A stretch of DNA of 12,378 nt from JAFGHJ01 sp964523975 (GCA_964523975.1 CAZGBM010000061.1:1-12378), one strand, 5' to 3'. Positions 1 through 7,769 are shown, counted from the stretch's first letter. Made by a program: numbers and translations. Notes: generated by a model from the sequence alone, not told the origin.

Positions 1-11
1 CTCAACAATTA

Positions 12-48
12 GCCACGGATACACACGGATTTTTTTGTTGTTTTTATT
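12..48 (+). repeat. Half copy of the CACGGAT inverted-repeat element
   Basis: GCC is followed by two 10-bp units beginning CACGGAT (14-23 and 24-33) and then a T-rich block containing TTGTTGTTTTT. The same order, arm then TTGTTGTTTTT, occurs in the full elements at 3699-3813 and, on the opposite strand, at 9048-9158. The inverted second arm is missing; instead the sequence changes at about 48 to a different word array (TGACT / GATGACTA, about 48-80). Confidence 0.6.
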
Positions 49-111
49 GACTGATGACTAGAGACAGATGACTAATGACTATATTTTCTATATTTCTTCT
101 CTTTACAACAA

Positions 112-357
112 TTATTTTAAAAATGATTCTTCTTTTTTTGGTGGGGCGGTCGGGGCTTTCTCCGATATTTTTTCCAATTTTTCGTCAGTTAGTAAAGAAT
201 GGCTGTCCGTCGCGAACCACGTTCGTCAGTGGGCGGTGATGTTCAGCCATTCTTTACGATTTTTCACGCCATCAATTACCAACTGCGTTCCACCGACCAC
301 TCCCCCCCCATGCTCATCCGCTTCAGCCCGATGGCGGTAGGCTTGATATTTATTCAT
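112..357 (-). pseudogene. Small reading frame (81 sense and recoded codons) interrupted by one in-frame TGA
   Basis: Read on the minus strand from ATG at 357-355, the frame runs 43 codons (beginning MNKYQAYRHRAEADEH, ending NITAH), meets TGA at 228-226, and continues in the same frame for 37 more sense codons (beginning RTWFATDSHSLLTDEKLEK, ending EESFLK) to TAA at 114-112. Residue composition is protein-like on both sides of the TGA: charged, soluble, with a helical second half. No ribosome binding site is seen, but a TATAAT at 369-364 lies six bases before the ATG, which would suit a leaderless message. I do not recognise the family. The simplest reading is a decayed gene whose Trp codon TGG became TGA. 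A chance open frame is also possible. TGA appears to end the neighbouring genes at 2687 and 5338, so genome-wide recoding is unlikely. Confidence 0.3.
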
Positions 358-371
358 AAGTATATTATAAT
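343..371 (+). promoter_or_regulatory. Sigma70-type promoter for the secreted PKD protein
   Basis: TTGATA (343-348), a 17-bp spacer and TATAAT (366-371) give a near-consensus promoter on the plus strand. The predicted start is near 378, leaving a leader of about 90 bases before the ATG at 468. The leader holds a 6-bp inverted repeat AAGGTT/AACCTT (414-419 and 427-432). The -10 overlaps a minus-strand TATAAT (369-364), so the core could fire in both directions, although the minus strand has no good -35. Confidence 0.6.
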
Positions 372-467
372 ATAATAAAGAGGGTTTATAAGATTTATTC
401 GAAAAGAGCGAAAAAGGTTGTTTTGTAACCTTCAATTTCATAATTAAATAATAAGGAATTAGGATTC

Positions 468-2687
468 ATGGAAAATAACTCTAGGGTAAAAAATTTAACA
501 TTGATTGCTTCTTGTTTTTTAGCTTTTTTGTTTTTTTCTCATAAATTGCTATCACAGGAGGCAAATCCCCTGCCTTTTGCGGCAAACTGGGAGGATGGAC
601 ATAATAATAGCCTAAAGGGTTTTAATCCAGAGTGGCAGGTGGATATGATCGAAAAAGGACATCATATATTATTGCAATTTACCTATAGCTTTAATTATGC
701 TGATTGGTTTGTTGATGCTTACCTGGATGATTATTTTGAAGAACCGATTAAAAAAGCAGCCAGGTATGGTATTCCACTAGTGATCAAAACCTCTCAACCT
801 GAAGGGATGCTCTATAGTAATGATGGTCCGTGGAGAAACCTTCCTGCGGATTCGAACCCCAATCTTGTAGATACTAATGGAGTTGCTCATGGAGTAGTCT
901 CTCCCTGTGGAACCATCGAACCCTGGAACACAGTAGGCGAGTGCTGGGTCAATACTTCTCTCTTGGCTGGCTTAGGGTTCACCCCTCGAACCTGGTGGGA
1001 CGATCCTCTACTGTCTCGTTTTGAAAATTGGTATCCTGATCCTCCTTTTGTAATCTGGCTTTCCAATAACGAAGCAAGTGATATGGACTGTGAGGATATA
1101 GATGCAGATATCAGATTTCGGGATGCGTACAGCGGCGATCCGGATTACGACAGCTGGCAGTTCAGGAATGAGATAATCGGAGGAAACACAGACCTTACAA
1201 ATCCGGGAGCCGGCGGATACGAAACCGGCCATGGATATATTCCAAGATACAATGCTATGTTTGATGGGATGAGAAATCAATTAGATGAATGGGCGGATAA
1301 AATTAAATTTGTTGGTTATGGGGGCAATCTTGAATGCTTTGCCAGATGGACTGGCTGGGTTGAATATATACCTGCTCCTATTCCCGGAAGGTTTTCCACA
1401 ATACCTCATATATGGGATGGCGTTTCTCCTTCTTATTATGTTAATGAATGGCAGAGAAATTGGGATTTCACAGGGTACGCACCACAATTAGAATTAATGA
1501 ATCTCCCGTTCCAAAAAGATTATTGCAAGGGAGTCAACTCTGACTTCTGGTGGGAAATATCTACCTGGTTCGATCCCGAATTTGTAGATAGTTTCAGGAA
1601 TGCGGGTCAGGTGGTTAATTCCGAGAGATATGAAGGTTATATAAAGTGGAGTATGTGGTTGACAAGACCGAGGGCTGTGCGGGATTTCAAGTATTCAACT
1701 GATACCCTGGAAGAGTCCTGGGAGTGGTATGAACCTGTAGTAGACGCAGTCGATGAAGTGCATTTGAACCCTATTCTGGAACGATTCTGGAGGTACAGCG
1801 AACCGGTTCTTTTAACAGATATTCCGCATCCCTGGAGAGATAGGGATGAGTTCTGGCCTGAATTATTCTATAATGGTAACGAGAGAATGAGATGGTACCA
1901 GTTGTCCAATGATATAACTTACACACCTATTTCCAGTGATGACTGGAGTTCAATGCATGATAGAATTTATGCGGTCTGGATAATGGCCAACGTTATGGGA
2001 ATATCTCCCAACAGAGAGTGGTTAATATACGCACACGCAACATTGGATTCAGAAGTAGAAGTTTCGGCCCAATTACCCGGATACGGAAATATTAACCTCA
2101 CAGTAAAACGCGGGGGAACTTACTACCTGGTGAGAGAATCGGGCTCCAACGAATACATAGAAACAGAACCCGGTGTAAGGGCAGCAGAACTCGATGATAT
2201 CATAATGTTAAAGGGAGACCCACATAGATTCAACGGGGTTTATTCCACTGCATATAAATGTAATATTACAAATTACTTCTGGGATTTTGATGATGGGACG
2301 ACCTCAGATAGTATCGCTATCAATCACTCTTTCTCACAATACGGAACCTATGAAGTAAAACTCACAGTAACCTCCGACAGCGGAACAGTTGATTCAGATA
2401 CTATCACGGTTACTGTTGGTGGTGGAGGAATAACTCCCGGTACATTTTCTTTTTCTGTTAACTCTCCGGCAAGAGAAAACGCTTTATTTAAAATCTATCT
2501 TCCCGAAAAGGCTAAGATTTCTCTGCATATATACGACGTATCAGGTCGTCTTGTATCCAGTCCTCTTAACGGAGAATATTCTGGGGGTGTGTATGAAGAA
2601 AAATTTGCTCCTGCCATAAAGGGTGTATATTTTTATAAATTTGAATCCTCTTATGAAAAAGCTAAAGGTAAAATTATTATATTTTGA
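468..2687 (+). CDS. Secreted glycosidase-like protein with PKD and C-terminal sorting domain
   Basis: Residues 1 to about 29 form a signal peptide (basic start, then a hydrophobic run). The large module that follows (about 30-580) is rich in Trp and Tyr and has features of a clan GH-A type TIM barrel: a strand-like VIWLSNNEASD segment with Asn201-Glu202, and YVNEW with Asn326-Glu327, spaced about as expected for acid/base and nucleophile. I cannot name the family and this assignment is tentative. A beta-rich stretch (about 518-575) follows. A PKD domain at about 585-650 has the hallmark WDFDDG at 605-610 and the GTYEVKLTVT strand. After a Gly4 linker (651-654), residues 660-739 resemble FlgD-like or type IX secretion-like sorting domains (IYDVSGRLV, GVYFYKFES, ending KGKIIIF). 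The product is probably exported and surface-attached or released, acting on polysaccharide. The start has only a weak AGGA-type ribosome site. Transcription probably begins at the promoter at 343-371. Confidence 0.8.
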   Translation: MENNSRVKNLTLIASCFLAFLFFSHKLLSQEANPLPFAANWEDGHNNSLKGFNPEWQVDMIEKGHHILLQFTYSFNYADWFVDAYLDDYFEEPIKKAARYGIPLVIKTSQPEGMLYSNDGPWRNLPADSNPNLVDTNGVAHGVVSPCGTIEPWNTVGECWVNTSLLAGLGFTPRTWWDDPLLSRFENWYPDPPFVIWLSNNEASDMDCEDIDADIRFRDAYSGDPDYDSWQFRNEIIGGNTDLTNPGAGGYETGHGYIPRYNAMFDGMRNQLDEWADKIKFVGYGGNLECFARWTGWVEYIPAPIPGRFSTIPHIWDGVSPSYYVNEWQRNWDFTGYAPQLELMNLPFQKDYCKGVNSDFWWEISTWFDPEFVDSFRNAGQVVNSERYEGYIKWSMWLTRPRAVRDFKYSTDTLEESWEWYEPVVDAVDEVHLNPILERFWRYSEPVLLTDIPHPWRDRDEFWPELFYNGNERMRWYQLSNDITYTPISSDDWSSMHDRIYAVWIMANVMGISPNREWLIYAHATLDSEVEVSAQLPGYGNINLTVKRGGTYYLVRESGSNEYIETEPGVRAAELDDIIMLKGDPHRFNGVYSTAYKCNITNYFWDFDDGTTSDSIAINHSFSQYGTYEVKLTVTSDSGTVDSDTITVTVGGGGITPGTFSFSVNSPARENALFKIYLPEKAKISLHIYDVSGRLVSSPLNGEYSGGVYEEKFAPAIKGVYFYKFESSYEKAKGKIIIF

Positions 2688-2986
2688 ATATCGAGGACTA
2701 TGATAGTTAAAGTTAAGTTGGACAGTGTTTGGCTTCAGATAAAACAGATTCTTATTCCATTGGGTAAGCATTGTGACATTATCTCCTCCAAAGCTCCTAC
2801 TCAAAAATTTTAAAAACAATAAAACCTTTTGACTTTGTTTTAAAAAATAGGGAATTTAACAAAGGGTTCAAGGGGTCTGGGTTCCAAGGGCTCAAAAAAA
2901 TAAAGCTTCAAGGAATCAAGAATTCAAAGATCATACGGAATGGGCAAATTTCAATAAACCCTATAAAGCAAAAGCCTTTCTGTTCG
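2688..2986. other. Intergenic gap between convergent genes with TTCAAGG word array
   Basis: No credible gene is seen. An AT-only imperfect inverted repeat (about 2808-2845, TTTTAAAAACAA facing TTGTTTTAAAA with one bulged base) lies between the converging genes and could be a weak bidirectional terminator. From 2861 to 2931 variants of the word TTCAAGG or TTCCAAGGG recur irregularly, one more instance of the short-word arrays that fill the gaps of this window. Confidence 0.5.
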
Positions 2987-3595
2987 TTATTTTCCGGTGC
3001 TATCCTTTTTTTCTTCGGGTTTAACCTCTTTTTCCTTCAAAGATACTTTTTCCATTACTACATTCGTAATGGGACGGTCGTTTTTGCCCGTTTTGACCTT
3101 CGCTATCTTCTCGACCACATCCATTCCTTTTGTCACCTGTCCGATTATAGTGTACTTTCCATCCAGAAAATCCAACGTATCAAGAGAGATATAAAACTGA
3201 GAACCGTTCTGGTTGTCAGCGGCTTTTGCCAGTGCTACAGTTCCAGGTAAATGTTTCAGATTTTTAGAAATTTCGTCCTTAACGTAATAACCCGGACCTC
3301 CGTAGCCGTCATTTGTGGGGTCGCTATCTTTTGAGTTTGGGTCTCCTCCCTGAATGACAAATTTAGGTACGACTCGGTGAAAGGTCGTACCGTTATAAAA
3401 GCCTTTCTTAACTAACTTGATTATATTTTCGACGTTTACGGGAGCCTCATCCTTGAACAATGCAAAATCGATCTCACCGGAATCCGTTACGATAATAACA
3501 ACATCATCCGACTTTGCAGCTTTTTCCATCTGGTTCTCTGCACAAAGCACGTAGCTGCTCAAAAACAAAAACGCAATAATAAAAAATTTCCACAT
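2987..3595 (-). CDS. Exported cyclophilin-type peptidyl-prolyl cis-trans isomerase
   Basis: Catalyses cis-trans isomerisation of Xaa-Pro bonds and probably assists folding of exported proteins. The N-terminus (about 1-19) is a hydrophobic signal peptide, so the protein should act in the periplasm; Cys18 is not in a convincing lipobox. The cyclophilin core spans about 31-185: FHRVVPKFVIQGGDP at 72-86 contains the catalytic Arg74 and Gln82, GSQFYISL at 131-138 and FLDGKYTIIGQV at 143-154 are the other binding-pocket segments. The bacterial Phe replaces the Trp of cyclosporin-sensitive eukaryotic members at 143. The last 20 residues form a Lys/Glu-rich tail of unknown role. At 202 residues it is a typical single-domain periplasmic cyclophilin plus tail. 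AGGAGG lies five bases before the ATG and a TTGACA-16-TATACT promoter lies at 3641-3668. It appears to be monocistronic. Confidence 0.95.
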   Translation of the reverse strand: MWKFFIIAFLFLSSYVLCAENQMEKAAKSDDVVIIVTDSGEIDFALFKDEAPVNVENIIKLVKKGFYNGTTFHRVVPKFVIQGGDPNSKDSDPTNDGYGGPGYYVKDEISKNLKHLPGTVALAKAADNQNGSQFYISLDTLDFLDGKYTIIGQVTKGMDVVEKIAKVKTGKNDRPITNVVMEKVSLKEKEVKPEEKKDSTGK

Positions 3596-3640
3596 TATGT
3601 CCTCCTTTAAAAGGTTTTTTGTTACCGAATTACATTAATG

Positions 3641-3668
3641 AGTATATAATATGAAAAAACTTTGTCAA
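3641..3668 (-). promoter_or_regulatory. Sigma70-type promoter of the cyclophilin gene
   Basis: On the minus strand TTGACA (3668-3663), a 16-bp spacer and TATACT (3646-3641) precede the gene. Transcription would start near 3634, giving a leader of about 40 bases that ends with AGGAGG five bases before the ATG at 3595. Confidence 0.7.
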
Positions 3669-3698
3669 CACCTCCAACCCCACCAAAAACTATAATTG

Positions 3699-3813
3699 GC
3701 CACGGATGAACACCGATAAACACAGATTGAAAATTTTGTTTTGTTGTTTTTTATAAAAATATATTATAGTTGAGGGTTGGGGGTATCCGTGATTATCCGT
3801 GTAAATCAGTGGC
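3699..3813. repeat. Inverted-repeat element 1: 3 x 10 bp arms around a T-rich/G-rich core
   Basis: The left arm is GC followed by CACGGATGAA (3701-3710), CACCGATAAA (3711-3720) and CACAGATTGA (3721-3730). The right arm, read on the minus strand, is CACTGATTTA (3811-3802), CACGGATAAT (3801-3792) and CACGGATACC (3791-3782), then GC-rich bases completing GCC. The core has TTGTTGTTTTTTATAAAAAT and then GAGGGTTGGGGG. The arms match at roughly three of four positions and could fold into a long imperfect hairpin in DNA or RNA. The element lies between the end of the lipoprotein operon and the cyclophilin promoter. Confidence 0.8.
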
Positions 3814-3841
3814 TATTTTTAATCGGTTGGGGGGTAGGGGG

Positions 3842-4258
3842 TTATTCTGGATGTGCCTGATATCCGGCTTTGGAAAAAGTGCCCGGATAAGCATGGTCGC
3901 CCATTTTGAAATCGAAATCAACGTAGCGGATGCCGTTAATTTCGAGAAGCGAAGTCGCCGACTTCACGATATATTCTTCCGCTCCGGCAGATCCCATGGA
4001 TTGAGTCAAATAAAAGTCGTTTATCACCCGAAGGTACACGGTGTCGGCAGATACTTTTATAAGTTTTAATTTAGGGGGATATAAATATAAAGGCTCACCT
4101 TCGGGCGCAGCAAAAGATTCCGGGTTCTTATCCGAACCGTTCAATTCGTGTATTTTAGCGATTACTTTTGTTTCTAAAGTTTCGGGTATTTTTCTCTTAC
4201 AGGTTGAAGTTAAAATTGCAAGTATTAAAAACGAGTATTTAAATAATCTGTTAAACAT
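3842..4258 (-). CDS. Small putative lipoprotein of unknown function
   Basis: This 138-residue protein has a basic N-terminus, a hydrophobic segment (about 8-17) and a Cys at 20 in the context LTSTC. That context is a poor canonical lipobox because of Thr at -1, so lipid attachment is plausible, not certain. The remainder is soluble and mixed alpha/beta, with a repeated theme of short strands (LKLIKVSADTVYLRVINDFYL), and ends in a Gly/Tyr-rich tail without a known motif. I do not recognise a family. It is the last gene of the minus-strand cluster, 51 bases after the LPP20-like gene, so it is probably cotranscribed with it. The ATG has only a weak upstream G-run as ribosome site. The stop codon directly abuts a G-rich stretch (3825-3841) next to inverted-repeat element 1. 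Confidence 0.65.
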   Translation of the reverse strand: MFNRLFKYSFLILAILTSTCKRKIPETLETKVIAKIHELNGSDKNPESFAAPEGEPLYLYPPKLKLIKVSADTVYLRVINDFYLTQSMGSAGAEEYIVKSATSLLEINGIRYVDFDFKMGDHAYPGTFSKAGYQAHPE

Positions 4259-4309
4259 CCTTTTGCCCCAACAAAATTTTTAAAATCAACCCCTGCTCAA
4301 TACTATTGA

Positions 4310-5341
4310 TTACTCTTTATAGGATTCGCTCAAAAATGCGTTGAAATCCTCGTAGAATTTACCTTCGAGTTCTTTCTTAACCGCGTCCAGAGCTCTTCCT
4401 CTGGCCGATTCAGAGCTAACAGACCCTTCCCTTCCGCTTGAGGTATATGTTTTCATAGTGTTACCCGTCACTGCGTTCTTTACATCGATGGTGAGTTCCC
4501 AGCGAACGAATTCACCTTCGCGTGGAAAATCCAGAGGTTTTAAGCCCAGTTTCCCTTTAATTATAATATCGGGGTTTTCTTCTCCGATGCTGAAACCCGT
4601 CTTATATACCACCTCCCGCAGATAAGAAGCAAACTCTTCTGACTCGTCTCCCGACGTCTCTATTTTTGCCACTGTTTCCATCTTCAATCGCTGAAGTTCG
4701 ACTTCAATGTCTTCTTTTGGTACCGATAATCCGGGGGTATCTCCCATTAAAGAAAGAATTCTATGAATTGACCGGAGAGCTTCGCCGATTTTGATTATCT
4801 CTTCACATTTTTTAAGATATATGATTTTCGAAATTTTATTTTCGGCAAGTCCGGCTTCCGCGTAAAAACTAACGAGAGATTTATCCGTCTTTTTTATCTC
4901 CTCAAGATAAATCATCTCGGTCTCCGACTTGTTTATGACCGAAAGCACATAAAAAGTGGCGGTTTCCTTGTCGAAATAAGTCTTTGCAGTCCTCACGTTT
5001 ATTAATTCGTTTTTACTCGTAAGAACACTTCTGTTGATTAGATCCACAGAATGTTCCCAATCAATCATCTCCTTATCTTTCTTTTTTTCGGTATATACTT
5101 CGAGTATTTTTCTGTTGAGATTTACGTTTACGGAAAAATTACTGGAAAGAGATGTTATGGACCTCTCCTTTGCTTCTTCAAGCGAGCCTCCGCTCGCAAC
5201 GGCAGTCAGATAAAGCCTCGCGGGAAATAAAGCATCGGGATTCTCGACCCACTCCGGGAATTTCTCTTCTTTCGGCGGAGCTGAAGCGCATCCGAAAAGC
5301 AACAACAAAAGGGAACATAAGGGATAAAATCTTTTAATCAT
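4310..5341 (-). CDS. LPP20-like outer-membrane lipoprotein
   Basis: The N-terminal 17 residues are a lipoprotein signal with lipobox LLFGC (Cys18). The mature protein begins with PEWVENP (29-35) followed by the alpha/beta segment LYLTAVASGGSLEEAKERS, which is the hallmark of the LPP20 family (LPP20 was first named in Helicobacter). At 343 residues it is longer than simple LPP20 proteins. The second half (about 215-330) has the alternating strands and helices of LpoB/CsgG-type lipoprotein domains (IIIKGKLGLKPLD, FVRWELTIDVKNAVTG). Biochemical function is unknown. The ATG overlaps the TGA of the preceding COG3014-like gene by four bases (ATGA), so translation is probably coupled. The context with LpoB and COG3014-like genes suggests a shared envelope complex. 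Confidence 0.8.
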   Translation of the reverse strand: MIKRFYPLCSLLLLLFGCASAPPKEEKFPEWVENPDALFPARLYLTAVASGGSLEEAKERSITSLSSNFSVNVNLNRKILEVYTEKKKDKEMIDWEHSVDLINRSVLTSKNELINVRTAKTYFDKETATFYVLSVINKSETEMIYLEEIKKTDKSLVSFYAEAGLAENKISKIIYLKKCEEIIKIGEALRSIHRILSLMGDTPGLSVPKEDIEVELQRLKMETVAKIETSGDESEEFASYLREVVYKTGFSIGEENPDIIIKGKLGLKPLDFPREGEFVRWELTIDVKNAVTGNTMKTYTSSGREGSVSSESARGRALDAVKKELEGKFYEDFNAFLSESYKE

Positions 5342-6732
5342 TTATACGATACCCCCTCGATTAAATTCATACCGTTTTTGTTTATTGTAACTATTTTCTT
5401 TTCCAAATCTAAGACTTCTCCACGGTTATCTAAATATTCAAAAGTTATCTCGTATTCGCCCGGCAAAAGTTCAATCTTTCCGCCATAAACTCTACCGGGC
5501 ATCGTTCGCCAGCACCGCAGATCCGCGTTCTCAGTCACATCCGTTACCGCGTCGACGGCGAACTTCAAAAAACCCGCCAGAACTTTATCGTCTTTGTGTT
5601 TTTCTTCTATGTCTTTTTTAGCTTTAGCATCTATCATCGCCTTCAGCAGGGTTCTCACTGCGGCACGGAGATAAATAATCGGTTTTCTTACGTTAAATGT
5701 TTCTTCTGCAACGTTGGCAAAATCTTCGATTAAGTACATTTCCTCCCGAACGCTGCCGTTAACGAGAGTCCTAATACTACTAATTCCGGATTTTCTTCTC
5801 ACTATTTTCGGAACCGCAAATTTCAAATGCAACTCATCTTCACCATCATACTCGAATGAAGTAATCTCTATATTATTTCTCGCACCCGGAAGTATGACTC
5901 TCGCGATATCCAGATCGGGGTCATAATCGAGCAAGAGAACCGACTGCACTTTTGCCGGACTCTTGCCGGCAAAACATAATGTATAAACAGGAACAGCATC
6001 TTCTCCGCGGGGAGCTAAAACTTTATCCGATAAATATCTAAGTCTGCCCGAAGAAGCCTCGATAATATTCCTTCTGTCAATCTCAACGTCATCCCATTTG
6101 CCCAAGTGTGCATATCCGAGCATAGATAGATAGCTCCCTATAACAGAGTATCTAAGGTCCGTTTCACCGGGAGTAAAGCTGAACGCCTTTTCGCTTCCTT
6201 CGGGTTTCTTACCCTCATTCAGTTTTTTTGCCATCTCACCATACTTATCCCGCAATCTACCCAATTTTAAATTTGTTCTCCTTATCTCAACCATCGCATC
6301 GTCGTTTTTGTTTAAGTAAGTATAGTTTAAACTCTTTATCACGTTTACAAAAATATCTTCGTAGTCTTCCCCTGCGTAATCAAGAACATTATCATTGAGC
6401 AAAAACGAAATTATAATCTTCGATATGGATTTGGTAAAATTCTCTTCGATCGCAGCTTCCGCTTTATCGAGATAGCTGTTACTCTCATAGTATCTTCCGG
6501 CGAGATGTAAAGCCATACCCATATCAAGATAGAACAGTACCTTATCCTTACCCTGATATTTGCCTTCTGCACCGGCTTTTTCTATCTGCTCCGCCGCTTG
6601 CCCGTAAAAACGAGTAGAAAAATCCTCCTCGATTATTCTATAATGACCGAGTTGCGTCTGTATAGAAGCACAGGCAATGACGAACAGAACGGAAACAGAT
6701 AAAGAAAAAACAAGGATTCGCTTACAAAACAT
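5338..6732 (-). CDS. COG3014-like TPR-containing lipoprotein
   Basis: The lipoprotein signal ends in VIAC (Cys21). Residues about 65-165 form tandem helical hairpins resembling tetratricopeptide repeats (FYLDMGMALHLAGRYYESN; NYTYLNKNDDAMVEIRRTN), with further helices around 195-225 (YLSMLGYAHLGKWDDVEID). The rest is mostly beta, ending with a small beta domain (about 425-464) containing LLPGEYEITFEY. This order and the 464-residue length fit the uncharacterised COG3014 family, as far as I can judge by eye. The gene starts three bases after the LpoB-like gene (TAG TGA ATG) and overlaps the next gene by four bases, so the three are very likely one translational unit. The role is unknown; TPR helices suggest protein binding at the outer membrane. 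Confidence 0.75.
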   Translation of the reverse strand: MFCKRILVFSLSVSVLFVIACASIQTQLGHYRIIEEDFSTRFYGQAAEQIEKAGAEGKYQGKDKVLFYLDMGMALHLAGRYYESNSYLDKAEAAIEENFTKSISKIIISFLLNDNVLDYAGEDYEDIFVNVIKSLNYTYLNKNDDAMVEIRRTNLKLGRLRDKYGEMAKKLNEGKKPEGSEKAFSFTPGETDLRYSVIGSYLSMLGYAHLGKWDDVEIDRRNIIEASSGRLRYLSDKVLAPRGEDAVPVYTLCFAGKSPAKVQSVLLLDYDPDLDIARVILPGARNNIEITSFEYDGEDELHLKFAVPKIVRRKSGISSIRTLVNGSVREEMYLIEDFANVAEETFNVRKPIIYLRAAVRTLLKAMIDAKAKKDIEEKHKDDKVLAGFLKFAVDAVTDVTENADLRCWRTMPGRVYGGKIELLPGEYEITFEYLDNRGEVLDLEKKIVTINKNGMNLIEGVSYK

Positions 6733-6735
6733 TCA

Positions 6736-7332
6736 CTACCATTTATAACCGCTCTGTTCGATAAACTTCTTTATCTTTTTGTTTCCAATCCAGGCTTTCA
6801 GATTACTCTCAACGTTAATCAACTCAAGGTCCACCGAATACAGAACAGCCTTCTTACCTTCAAACCAATCCTCAACGGACTTGACCGAACCGATAAGAAA
6901 ATAATCGGCACCTACCTCCTCGGCAATTCTCTTGGCTGTCTCTAAAGAAGCATACATCTGCTGGTCCATTTTTTCTTCCCTTATTTCTTCTCTTTCCTCC
7001 TTTGAAGCCACAAACTGAACCTTGCCGGAGTTGATAAGTTCTCTTTCAATATCTTTTATAAAAACCTCGACATCTATATGTTCGGTACTCAAGTTTCTTA
7101 TCGACCCGACAATGACCACCGGCGTCTTACCTGTTTCCTGCTCGAAATCAATCAGCCAGGGAAGAGTCAGCATTTCGGAAATCATTGACTCTGCCACGAG
7201 CCTCGAGTCGGTATCGTTCCATCTTCCCGAGAGATCAGTAACTTCATCTGTGGATATTCTTTTTACTGTTCTACCTCCTCCGCAGCCAGAAACAATCAAA
7301 AGACAAACAATCAATAAAAGAAATTTACGCAT
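6736..7332 (-). CDS. lpoB: LpoB-family lipoprotein (penicillin-binding protein activator-like)
   Basis: The signal peptide ends with lipobox IVSGC (Cys17). The mature domain carries the family signature DLSGRWNDTDSRLVAE (33-48), then PVVIVGSIRNLSTEHID (71-87), FIKDIERELINSGKVQFV (91-108), QQMYASLETAKRIAEEVGADYFLIGSV (124-150) and a final Trp-containing strand before IKKFIEQ. At 198 residues it has normal family length. In Escherichia coli LpoB is an outer-membrane lipoprotein that crosses the periplasm to stimulate peptidoglycan synthase PBP1B. No PBP gene is present here, and many LpoB-like proteins in other phyla have not been tested for this role, so the symbol denotes family only. It is the first gene of the operon, with AGGAGG four bases before the ATG and a perfect-consensus promoter upstream. 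Confidence 0.88.
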   Translation of the reverse strand: MRKFLLLIVCLLIVSGCGGGRTVKRISTDEVTDLSGRWNDTDSRLVAESMISEMLTLPWLIDFEQETGKTPVVIVGSIRNLSTEHIDVEVFIKDIERELINSGKVQFVASKEEREEIREEKMDQQMYASLETAKRIAEEVGADYFLIGSVKSVEDWFEGKKAVLYSVDLELINVESNLKAWIGNKKIKKFIEQSGYKW

Positions 7333-7350
7333 CTTTCCTCCTTTTTGATT

Positions 7351-7379
7351 ATTATAACAAATTCGATTTTATATGTCAA
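7351..7379 (-). promoter_or_regulatory. Perfect-consensus sigma70 promoter of the lipoprotein operon
   Basis: On the minus strand TTGACA (7379-7374), a 17-bp spacer and TATAAT (7356-7351) match the housekeeping consensus at all twelve positions. The start should lie near 7344, giving a very short leader that consists of little more than the AGGAGG site (7342-7337) and the ATG at 7332. Confidence 0.85.
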
Positions 7380-7741
7380 GGAATAAAAACTCCCCGTACC
7401 CAACTATCTTTTAACCACAAAGAACTTGACCCCAAAAGTTGTACCAGTGGGTAATGTGGGGCTTGAATATCCTCAGGGATAAAGTTTTTTATTGTCTTCC
7501 CACCCGACAACCCATTTTTTAACAACAAATTGCACAAATAGCACAAATAAATTTAAGAAATCAATAAATTTTATTAATATAGAAAACATAATATGTTTTT
7601 ATTTATATTTGTGTTATTAGTGTTATTCTTTGTTCCTAACTGGTGGGGTTGGGATGGGTTTTAAATAAAAAAATATAGTTTTTTTCTTTGTGTTCTCTGT
7701 GTCCTCCGTGATTCAATTGGTTTTTGGGGGTTGGGTGGTGG
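7380..7741. repeat. Nested inverted 9-bp word arrays between divergent genes
   Basis: No gene is seen in this gap. GCACAAATA occurs twice in tandem (7532-7549). Facing it are three 9-bp units which on the minus strand read ACACTAATA, ACACAAATA and CAAAGAATA (within 7606-7632). Between the arms is a perfect palindrome AAAACATA-A-TATGTTTT (7583-7599). Outside them, three more 9-bp units read CACGGAGGA, CACAGAGAA and CACAAAGAA on the minus strand (7710-7684); the AACCACAAAGAAC at about 7413-7425 on the plus strand is a partial partner. G-run clusters lie at 7642-7658 and 7726-7741. Confidence 0.7.
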
Positions 7742-7769
7742 TTGCCTTTTGCTGTGTTTCTGGTATAAT
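7742..7769 (+). promoter_or_regulatory. Promoter for a leaderless endonuclease III message
   Basis: TTGCCT (7742-7747), a 16-bp spacer ending in TGG (extended -10 type) and TATAAT (7764-7769). The GTG start codon begins seven bases after the -10, just where transcription should begin, and no Shine-Dalgarno sequence is present. The promoter at 9250-9277 has the same form. A perfect DnaA-box sequence TGTGGATAA (7775-7783) covers the predicted start point and start codon; it also encodes residues 1-3, so it may be coincidence. Confidence 0.65.

Noticed and set aside
226..228. Selenocysteine codon in the small minus-strand frame
   Set aside because: The only hairpin begins right at the TGA, too near for a typical bacterial SECIS, and no homologue is known; kept only as a low-probability option.
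68..340. Plus-strand 90-residue frame
   Set aside because: Ser/Phe-rich translation of T-rich DNA and opposite to a more protein-like minus-strand frame; no ribosome site.
414..432. AAGGTT/AACCTT hairpin as a terminator
   Set aside because: A T-run follows only on the minus strand, where no gene reads into it; the six-pair stem is short enough to be chance.
1391..1399. TTTTCCACA inside the PKD protein gene as a DnaA site
   Set aside because: Isolated copy within coding sequence, explained by codons; shows that one-mismatch boxes occur by chance here.
2541..2819. Minus-strand frame overlapping the end of the PKD protein gene, and a possible insertion-sequence end near TTGGACAGTGTTTGGC (2718-2733)
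   Set aside because: The frame is mainly a shadow of the sorting domain; no matching inverted end or transposase was found in the window.
3699..3813. CRISPR-like array
   Set aside because: Units are 10 bp without spacers and are inverted around a core, unlike CRISPR repeats.
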